DNA from: a virus | Virus record (IMG/VR): IMGVR_UViG_3300046010_004033 | Location: 1 to 26,627 of that record | Direction: 5' to 3' (one strand) | DNA length: 26,627 bases | Part shown: piece after piece, positions 9,101 through 18,800 of the stretch | Position numbering within the stretch: position 1 is the first letter of the stretch | Layout: each line of letters starts with the position of its first letter | The notes under the pieces: model-generated | Told to the model about the DNA's origin: nothing | The model's input: the letters and a program-made list of their open reading frames with translations, nothing else | Database searches by the model: none | Program-made: the position numbers and the translations under genes

Positions 9101-9813
9101 CACAGGATATCACAGGTACTATCATAGAACCAGCGGCACCGACCAGCGAAGAATTAGAAACCAACTATAGTACATTAGATAACTATAAGGCTGTCAGTGA
9201 TACTATAATCTACAATCCAGCGGCTTTTAAACCTCTGTTTGGCAGCAAAGCTATTCCAGCACTGCGAGCTACGTTTAAAGTGATCAAGAATCCTAATGTG
9301 ATAGTCAGTGATAATGATATCAAGACTTCAGTTATCGCTGCTATCAATCAATACTTTGACATCGCCAATTGGGATTTTGGTGAAACGTTCTATTTCAGTG
9401 AACTAGCGGCATATCTGCACGTACAATTGGTTCCAAAGATTTCCAGCATCATCATAGTACCAGCCAACGAATCAGAAGTGTTTGGTAGCTTGATGCAGGT
9501 AAATGCCAACATAAATGAGATCATTACCAGCTCTGCTACTGTCAATGATGTCAAGATTATTTCAGCAATTACTGCCGCACAATTAAATCTAAGAGAAGGT
9601 ACGATTATTACAGACATTGATACTAGTAGTGCTGGTACAAGCAGTGTGCGTATAACAACACCTACTAGAACTAGCAGAACCACAAGCAGTGGCAGTGGCA
9701 GTGGCAGTGGCAGTAGTTCAGGTGGTGGCAGTTCAGGCGGTGGCAGTAGTTCAGGTGGTGGCAGTAGTTCAGGTGGTGGTGGCAGTTCAGGCGGTGGTGG
9801 CTATGGATACTAA
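6178..9813 (+). CDS. 6: Baseplate wedge protein gp6-like, enlarged, with Gly/Ser tail
   Basis: This 1211-residue protein is nearly twice T4 gp6 (660). The N-terminal third is the most family-like: YLQLYYPEDFNDFIESSEFI, then MIAFLGQSLAFRADLNAREN, DTAQRRDSILKLARLISYNP, later QIDLVFGDGSFANIPQGTFR (about 337-356) and RMITGEDYNILPYT (about 428-441). These are hallmarks of gp6/baseplate-J wedge proteins, which form the ring of dimers that opens when the tail contracts. The C-terminal part (about 1010-1140) is helix and strand-rich and typical of the gp6 core end. The extra middle (about 500-950) is beta-rich and contains DSDNDGVPDNPE at 822-833, a calcium-loop-like motif. The last 40 or so residues are almost only Gly and Ser, ending GGGGYGY. 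It follows gp25 as in T4. AGGA 8 bases upstream supports the start. Confidence 0.85.
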   Translation: MAITTRQTSLLIAEDWTKLYQSFRNADFQSYDYETLRASMVSYLQLYYPEDFNDFIESSEFIALIDMIAFLGQSLAFRADLNARENFIDTAQRRDSILKLARLISYNPKRNINSKGLLKFDSVSTTETLYDSNGLDLSGLVINWADAGNNNWLEQFTLILNAAFVNNQSVGKPSNSQIINGIINEEYQINLLTNTLARFPFNSTVAGTQMPFEMVSPTSAGKTYIYESNPSLNAPFNVLYKNDNLGNGSANTGFFLYFVQGALQSIDFNFAESIPNRVYSVNTNNINNSDIWLYSIDVNGNLNDLWQAVPAVANTNVIYNQMQNRNIYQVNTRANDQIDLVFGDGSFANIPQGTFRLYYRTSNALQYKITPDEMQGIVIPVNYVTATGRIETLNITASLQYTVANATTRESLDDIKQKAPQQYYTQNRMITGEDYNILPYTLFNDILKIKAVNRTSSGISRYLDVIDVTGKYSSTNIFAQDGMIYKDTFINTFSFDYNTTNDIYRVIYDQVQPIAEAPETLQFFYSDYPLIELNDIRWHTSTTIANGSTGFFVDASGKILQIGSAVTSNNQYIVQNSIVRFSAGPGNYFDANNYVKVGVPSKSGDKYYIYAAIELVVGDGTNRGQGNLSSGQGPVTINAVIPSIGLDLAEQDIIGDKVFAVFNNNFSNSLVAQMVSYIQAFANFGLRYDVQSGTWKIITPQDLNTADEFNLTNAGNTSGQALDSSWIIAFQTVGQTYTVSYRGLNYVFESVQETNFYYDGTTKIFDAATGLTIRDQIKVLKVNTNPDNASPLALDYIWNVYKSVTNVDGYVDINKILLTFSDSDNDGVPDNPELFDLIVNPAVNTNSKYVYFVQTVGYDNFAVQEPVDNNTVVSIYSSLRDTQIAATLYQNGQLFYIPNDNKFYKLSVSGAVYTLVEQTGTGSTDLYTAKLGRQDIYFQYRHNSPNNRRIDPSPNNIIDLYIMTQQYAIDYIAWAQDITGTIIEPAAPTSEELETNYSTLDNYKAVSDTIIYNPAAFKPLFGSKAIPALRATFKVIKNPNVIVSDNDIKTSVIAAINQYFDIANWDFGETFYFSELAAYLHVQLVPKISSIIIVPANESEVFGSLMQVNANINEIITSSATVNDVKIISAITAAQLNLREGTIITDIDTSSAGTSSVRITTPTRTSRTTSSGSGSGSGSSSGGGSSGGGSSSGGGSSSGGGGSSGGGGYGY
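9685..9802 (+). repeat. Gly/Ser-coding tandem repeat at the 3' end of the gp6-like gene
   Basis: The DNA consists of reiterated GGCAGT hexamers (about 9688-9714) followed by imperfect copies of GGTGGTGGCAGTAGTTCA and shorter GGTGGTGGCAGTTCAGGC versions. It encodes a Ser/Gly stretch with GSGSGSGSSSGGG-type units ending at the stop codon. Such repeats readily change length by slippage and give a flexible linker or tail. It is confined to the last codons, so length change would not break the frame when units are multiples of three. Confidence 0.9.
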
Positions 9814-9854
9814 TTTATAAAAACTAAAACATTACAATTGAGAAAACTAATATA

Positions 9855-12800
9855 ATGGCAATTAGAAAGACACAGACATTTTTACCACAGATATTCCAAA
9901 CTGACACGAATCAGAAATTCTTGTCGGCTACCATGGATCAACTGGTCAGCGAACCAGATCTAGAAACTCTGTATGGATACATCGGTCGTAAATTTTCTCC
10001 CACATTCGTTAATTCAGACAGCTATGTGATTGAATCTAGTGCAGATAGACAAAACTATCAGCTTGAACCTAGCATAGTGATCAGAGATAAGCAGAAGAAC
10101 ATAACTTTCTTTGCTAGCTATCTAGATCTATTAGCTAAGATTCGATACTATGGTGGTATCACTACAGATCAGAGTCGTTTGTTTGAACAAGAATATTATA
10201 CATTTGATCCATTGATCAGCTACGATAAATTCGTTAACTTTAGTCAATACTATTGGACACCTAGTGGCCCTGATCCAGTGGAAGTCAGCACCAGTGGTGT
10301 TGATCTAACTGTGACCTACACCGTAGAACGTGATGCACCTAACAACAGATATATTTTCAAAAACAATGGTGTAGGATACAACAGTATTATCCTAGCCAGA
10401 GGTGGCGTATACGAATTCGTAGTAGATCAACCTGGACATCCCTTATGGATACAGACTGAATTAGGCACAGATGGTAAATTAATAGCCACACCAACATTGA
10501 GTTCTCGTACAGTATTAGGCGTAGAAAATAACGGTACGGATCAAGGTACTATCACATTCCGTGTGCCACAATCAACGGCCCAGGATAGATTCCTAAACAT
10601 GCCTATCGCTGCCGAAGTCGAGTATGCGGCACCTTTACCGTACGCAGCACTACAAAATAAAACAGTCAGCCAATTCCTTGCCGCATATCCACAATATGGT
10701 GGTATCACTGGTCAGCTCAATGGAAAAGAACTGATTTTTATCAATTCTTCAGCCTACGACAATCTCGGAGAAGCCGCTTGGACGAATGCTAATGTTAACT
10801 ATGGATCACAAACAGCCAATGTGGCTAATGTAGCTATTGGTGCTGTTGGAACTAACACACTAAAACTTAACTCAGTCCAAAATGTCTATGCGAATCTGAT
10901 CATCACAGGCACAGGTATTCCAGCTGGAACCACTGTGGTCAATGTCAGCACAGGCGGTAGTTCGATTTTACAAACATTCTTAGTTACAACTGTGCCAAAT
11001 CCTGACACTCCACCTCCTAACAGCATTTATCAGTTAAATGGAGCAAACAAGCCTATATTGACACTGATACGTGGTGGAGTCTACACCTTTGACCAAAGTA
11101 GTGCTTCCAACATTAATCATCCTCTAGCGTTTCAAGATAGCACCGGTGCTGCATTTACCAGAGGTGTTATTAGTACAGGTACTCCAGGAACTGCTGGCGC
11201 ACAAACAGTTTTTACAGTGCCTAGCGATGCGCCTGATAGTTTACTATATCGTTGCACAACCCACGGCAATGGTATGGGTAATACGATCATAGTGAGTGGT
11301 GTAAATATTACTCTGAGTGCCAATCTTACAGCTAATGCAGCAGGATCATATTCATTTGTCAGTACAGAATATAATTCAGGATATAATGTTCCTGATGCAG
11401 ATCGCTTTGATGTATGGAAAGTAGTTTATGTCGACGCTGGTATAACTAACAGCAGTGGCGGCATCGACTATCTGGTGCAACTTGTTCGTACTACGAATAT
11501 CAATACCAATGAAAAGGTGTATATCAGATATGGATTAGTAAATGCCAATAAATTATACTACAAGGACTTTGACGGATTTCTTAAAGAAGTTCCATTGATC
11601 ACAGCCACATTAAACAACTTATGGATACAAGATGCCACTGTTGGTACACTATATCAACCCGTACAGATTGTTGAGTATGCAGGATGGACGATCGATGCCA
11701 ATGAAGAGATCATTGGCAAGCAAAATTATACCAGTCCCAATGGAGTAGAATTTACTTCAGGATTAAAAGTCCAGTTTGGTGATGATGTTACTCCCGCTAG
11801 TTATCAAAATCGCCAGTTCTATGTTGAATTGGTGGGAGATCTCGGTAGTGGCATAAGATTGGTGCCAGTAGACGAACTAGTGACTCCAGAAGCCTACAAT
11901 GATGAAAATGCCACGAATTATCCTCTGATCAGAATAATTCTAAGTGAACAGGTAACAGAAAATATCCCCACAGGTACAACGATATTAATTGGTACTACCA
12001 GCGTATTAACCTATGAAGAAGTTATTCTTGGTAAAAATTATATAACCACATTGACCAGTGTAGATCAATCACAGATAGGTGAGGTGGTATCCGGTTTAGG
12101 AATTCCTGAAGGAAGTATAGTCAGCTCGGTTCGTCTTAACACGGTATTTCCAGATTACATTACCATCAACAAGGCCAGCCGAGACCGCAATGCCTGGTCA
12201 CGGAATAATCGCTGGACCCATGTTGACGTGATATTAGCCACAGCCGAGTATAATGGAGTCCAACCAGTATTTGATCAAAGCAGCCGAGCGCAACGACCTA
12301 TCATACAGTTTGAATCTGACATACAGCTGATCAATGAAGGACGTGTGGCCAAGGCACCTATCGACATATTAGATACAACGACCTTAAATGCCTTTACGGA
12401 TCTGCAGGGGAAAACTTTTAGCACGGCATTTGGCATAACCTTATTCGATGGGCTGCGTGTGGTATTTGCTGCCGATCAAGATCCCTTGGTAAACAGCAAG
12501 ATTTACGTGGTTAATCTGGTCCAATATGATGTTGACAGCTTTGGCAGACCCAGTGGTCCGATTTATATTAATTTAACCCTAGCAGATGATGGAGAAGTCG
12601 ACGCTTATTCTACAGTAGTAGTTAAACTTGGTGAATACAAAGGTAGCCAATGGTGGTATGATGGTGTCCAATGGAATGAGAGCCAACAGAAAACAAGCCT
12701 ACAGCAGGCTCCCTTATTTGACATACTGGACAATACCGGCAAGAGTATCTCAACATATCCTAGAAGCACTTTCAGAGGTACTAAGATATTCAGCTATGTT

Positions 12801-15800
12801 GAAGGCACAGGAACAGTTGATCCAGTCCTAGGGTTCGCTCTGAGCTACAAGACTTTCCAAACCCAGGGAGATATCAAGTTCCAGAATTATTTTAATACTG
12901 ACACATTTGAGTATATAACTGCAGATGGTGTCCTAACAACAGATAAGATCAATCTCAATTATATTCAGAAGATAAGAGATGCCGCAACTTTAGTACCTAA
13001 GAATACTTGGCTAACAGTACCAGAAGCCAGCAGACAGTATCAACAGATCAGCTATATCTATGATGGATCTAACAATCCATTTCCGATCGACATAACTCCC
13101 GTTGCATCTGTTACTATCCCCAGTGTCAAGGTGTTCCAAAACTTCGTTTATCTAGACCCCAGCAACTGGACATTGGCCAACAATGAGATCACTTTGCTTA
13201 CTTTAACTGAGCAAGATGAAGGTGATCAGATAGATATCTTGATTTATAGCAGGGACGTCAGTAAATTAGGTTTCTATCAAGTCCCACAGAATTTGGATCT
13301 AAATGCACAGAACATTGACATTGATACATTGACCCTTGGTCAGATAAGAAATCACTTGATAGCTCAGGCACAAAACAGCACGATATTAGTAGGTGAAGTT
13401 CTTGCACAGAGTAATCTCCGTGATATCGATATCAAACAACAGGGTGGCACGATCCTACAACATTCAGCACCAACCCCATACGCCAGCCTATTCCTGATTG
13501 ATGAAAAGGCAAACTTTGTTAACGGGCTAAGATTTGCACAACAAGAATACACCAGATTTAAAAATAAGTTCCTTGAACTCAGCACCAGCTTAAATGGTAT
13601 TAATGCTGATGATCCAGTGGCCAGCGTTGACTTGATCATAACGAGGATCACGCAGGTCAAGAACAGGACATTTCCTTGGTACTACTCCGACATGGTACCG
13701 TACGGTCCATTGAAGAATATCGTGGGTCAGATTGGCAGCATCGATGGGTTTGAAATATTTGACCCGTTGAAACTAAACTATGAGATCACTGAAATATTCA
13801 ATGACCAAGAACTCAGCAACAAGGCAGTGTTAGTTTATTTAAATAATGTTCAGCTGATCAGAGGTATCGAATATAATTTCAGCACAGATACTCCTAGCAT
13901 TAATTTTACCACAGAACTTGCTGTGGGAGATATAGTCAAGATAGTCGAATACTCAAACACTGATGGTAACTACATACCAGAAACACCCAGCAAGTTAGGT
14001 CTATGGCCTACTTACGTCCCTGAAATATTCTTAGATGATACCTATAGAGTGCCCACAACGGTCATCAGAGGACACGATGGCAGTATTACTCCATCATTTG
14101 GAGACTATAGAGATCAATTCCTACTTGAATTAGAAAAAAGGATCTATAATAATATCAAGCTACCTCAGAACTCTGTGTTTGGTGATATATTCCGAGTGAT
14201 CCCTGGTAAATTCAGAGACAGTGATTATAGTCTAGCTGAGATCAATCAGTTGTCCAGTATAGATTTCTTAAACTGGATTGGCAATAATAAACTAGATTAT
14301 TCAACAAATGATACTTTTGACCCCAACGATCAGTTCACTTGGAACTACGCAGAATCAACTGATAGAATAGACGGTAGTAAACTACAAGGTTCGTGGCGAG
14401 CCTGTTATCAATATTTCTATGACACCATACGTCCGCATATCACTCCCTGGGAAATGCTGGGATTCTCAGCTGAACCAGACTGGTGGCAGGCATTCTATGG
14501 TCCGGGACCATACACGGGTGGTAATAAACTCTTATGGGATGACCTAGAAGCAGGACTCATCCGTTACGGTGACCGTGCTGGTGTTGATATTAATTATCGC
14601 CGCCCTGGATTAAGTGCGGTAATTCCGGTCGATGTCAATGGTAATCTATTGAGTCCAGCACAGGCGTTATCACGATCATTTAACAGCAAGAGAACAGCCA
14701 GTGCATGGGCCATTGGACAATACGGTCCAGTAGAATTTGCTTGGAGGAACAGCAGTGAATTTCCTTATGCTATACAACAAGCCCTGGCATTAGCCAAACC
14801 GGGTAGGTATTTTGGATCATTGATTGATACTTATAACTACACACCATTGAATCTACTTAATGATCTTGATGAATTACCTGACGGAACTGTCGCAGGTTCG
14901 CAACAATATCTGACTCGCACGACTAATCATCATCTCACACAAGATGCAGTTAACTTCAATGGTAATACCAATTCAGGCACAGTGTATAGAGGATCTGGGT
15001 ATATCAACTGGGTCGCTGACTATTTGACAAACCTAGGCATCAATCCCACAGCCTATCTCATACCTCTATTGGAAAACTTCCAAGTTAATCTTGGCTACAA
15101 GCTAGCAGGATTCACTGATCAACGTTACCTAGAAGTTCTAGCTGAACAGGTCAGTCCAACCAGCACCAATGCCAGCGTGTTAGTACCTGATGAAAATTAT
15201 AAAATTTATCTAAACGAAAACCCAGTGCCGGTTGACAAGATAGTCTACAGTGCTGTGATCGTTGAGAAAACCACCAATGGTTACAGTGTTCGTGGATATG
15301 ATCTATTCAACAGTTACTTTACCATCATTCCTAGCGTGGTAAATTCCAATGCCAGCAGGATCACGGTCCAGAATAGATCTGCTACCATATATAATAACTA
15401 TCAGAATCTTAAACTACAAGTTCCATATGGTTATGAGTTTACCACTCCACAACAGGTATCAGATTTCTTGATCAGCTATGAACGCTTCTTGGTCGCGCAG
15501 GGATTCACTTTCACAGAAACAGATCCCACACTAAACGAGATACGTAACTTTAGACTCAGCGTAAAAGAATTCTTATATTGGAGCCAACAGGGATGGAAAC
15601 CAGGTAGTATTATTGTATTAAGTCCTGTAGCAGAAACCATCAATGCCATCAGTGTTAATAGCATCACAGCTGGTATCGAAGATAGCCAATATGGCAGCAA
15701 GGTCCTTGATCAGAATTTTGGTCTGGTGAAAAATAACAACTATACCGTGGTAAGGACCCCTAACACATTTAAGTTAAGTCTCAATAATTCAGCCAGTGTG

Positions 15801-18800
15801 ATCGCCTACGTTGAAGTCAATCTGGTACAGTATGAGCATGCATTGGTCTTTGACAACCTCACTGTGTTTAACGACGTTATCTATCAACCAGAAAGTGGTA
15901 GTAGACAGTATCGGTTGAAACTCGTTGGACAAAAAACTGCTGCCTGGGATGGTAGTCTCAGCCCAGCTGGATTCATTTATAATTCTGGCGTAGTTGCTAC
16001 TTGGAATCAAGGTCGAGACTATCTCAAAGGTGATCTAGTAGACTATAAGAATCAATACTACACTGCCCTACAAGATGTTGCGGCGAACCCAGCGTTCCAG
16101 TTCCAATTTTGGCAACAGATTGATGCTAGCCAGATACGAACCGGACTATTACCGAATTTCTCAACCTTGGCAGTACAGAGCCAAGGATACTATGACTCCT
16201 ACAGCAAGATCCGTGATGAAGATCAGCTGAGTTTCAGTCATGCGTTGATTGGATTCAAACCTCGACAGTATCTAGCAGATCTTGGATTGTCTAGGACCAC
16301 ACAGATAGAATTCTACAAGGGATTCATCAAGCAGAAAGGCACAGCTAATGCAGTTAATGAAATGCTGACTGCGACATTTAATAATTTAAGCAGCGATATT
16401 AAATTCTATGAAGAATGGGCCATGCGTGTGGGCGAATATGGAGCCCTGGACAGTAATCCATTCGTGGAAATACCCTTAGATGAACAGGCATTTGGTGCGA
16501 ACCCTAGCGTGGCCAGATTCCTTACTGCCGCAGACAATAATCTAGCAGATGGAGTAAGTTCATTCAATCAATCACAGCTATATAAATCCTATGGCAGCTA
16601 TACTGGTAATGTGGCCTTAAACAGAAACCAGTATAGTAATGTCGACAATGATATTCCTACAGCGGGGTATGTCAATATTGATGACGTAGATTTAGCTATA
16701 TTTGATCTGGCAGATTACGTGGATCTCAACAACGATATAGCCAACATGGGCAGTGGATATACCATATGGGTGGCCAAAGATTTCACACAGGATTGGAATG
16801 TCTATCGCGTGACTGAAACTAATAATTCAGTTCGGCAAGTAGCCAACGCATCAAATGGGTATGTGACTTTCACTACCAAGACCCCACATGGATTTATCTC
16901 TGGCGATATATTCTTAGTTAAAGATTTCCTTACAGCGTTTAATGGATTCTATCAGGTCCACAGAGTCATGAGCCTCAATGAGGTCATGGTTACCTATGCA
17001 GGATCAACAGCCAATCTAACTACCTTATCGGGTAGTGGTATGTTGTTGAGAATGGATAGCATGCGATTCAAGTACATAGAAGATAGTCGTATTTACGGTC
17101 TGACGAATCCACCCAACGGTTGGAAAGTAGGTGATAAGATTTGGATTGATGATGATGCAGAAACCACAGCAGTGCAAGGACAACCATTCGGAACGCAACC
17201 TAACGGTACTTGGAAAGTCTATGAAAAACAAACACCATGGACTTATCAACAAGAGTTACTAAAAGGATTAGGATCTTACACGACTGATGACGGTTACGGA
17301 ACATCAATCAAGATGTCAGCAGATGGATTGATAGTGGTAGCAGGATCTCCTCAGAGCGGGGTAACTGGCAGTGTTAGCACTTTCCTAAAAAACTACGAAG
17401 GAGTATTTTTAGAAAGTTTTAGCATCAGTCCATTAGGTGCTAATACCAGAACATTTGGCTCAGCAGTTGATCTAGCCACTAGGTCAGATGGGTCAGTAAC
17501 TCTTGGAGTAGGCGCACCCACTAGTTTCACTGCAAATGCAAACGTTGCTGTAGGACTAGTTTACATTTATAATAAATCGTTAAGCTCAACCAGCTTTGAG
17601 AGGGGACAAGTCCTGGTAGGCAATACCGGAGATTTATTCGGCACCAGCCTGGCATTTAATCAAACTGGTGAATGGGTCTATGTGGGTGCACCTGGCACTA
17701 ATAGAATGTATGCCTATGGTCTAAATAGATTCATATCTCCACAAGAACAAGTCACATCAGTCAATGATAAAAATATTCTAACCATCAATGATGGTATCCT
17801 GGCAAACATAGGCGATATAATCTCACAACCAGCGACTGGAGCCCGGGCTACTATTGTAGATATAATTGATGCAGGTAATCTAGAGGTTGATAACGTTACT
17901 AACTTCTATTATGGTGCTAATATAATTATCGCTAATGTAACAGTTGATGCTACTGTGTTCATCACCAGTGGAGCTTATGTAAACGACACAGCACGATTCC
18001 CAAGAACAAAATCCAATATATCAATAACTAATAGCATTCCATTAACGTTTGTTCCTGAAGTAATTATTAATGGAAACGTAGATCCAAATTCATTACTAAT
18101 TACCAACGATGGTAAGACTTATATTCCAACAGTTGACTATGTCATAGTAAGTAATGTACTAGCTGTTGGAGGATATGATGTAAGCTTCATCAGCGGCAAT
18201 GTTGAACAGAGCGACGTTACCATACGCCAACAGCCTTACTATCAATTGGTACAAGAATTACCAATGTCATCAACCGGTATCAGTAGTGTAACTGATGCTG
18301 AGTATGGTTTTGCGCTAAGTTCTAGCTTTGGTGGCGAACAGGTGGCGGTAGGTGCACCCAAGGATACAGTAAACGTTGGTGTGTTTGCCACCACCACAAC
18401 CAGTGATATTGAAGTTTCTATAAACGTTGGCGTGTTAACGTCAAGTATATTATATCAAGGTAATGTAGCCAGTCTGACATCATACAACGAATATACTGGC
18501 TCCGGAGCGGTTTATGTATGGGATCGCGTGATTGAAGCATTTAATACTATCACTGATGCAGTATCAGGAACAGGTGGACAAGACTATAGAACTGTTAATC
18601 CAATTGCCAGCGTATACAAGGTTACCTTAGACAACATTGAAGTAACCAATTATACAGTTGCCAACGCCGCAGGTAACATATCAGGTGTTCGTGACACTAT
18701 TAGATTTGTTAGTCCGCCACCGATTGGTCGTGTGATGTTTGTTGAGGTCAACAAATTTAACCTATTAGAAAGGATAGTTGGAGTAGACAGCTTAGAAGGC

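Noticed and set aside
9685-9802. Gly/Ser repeat as a CRISPR array or non-coding repeat
   Set aside because: It stays in frame with the gp6-like gene to its stop codon and has no unique spacers.
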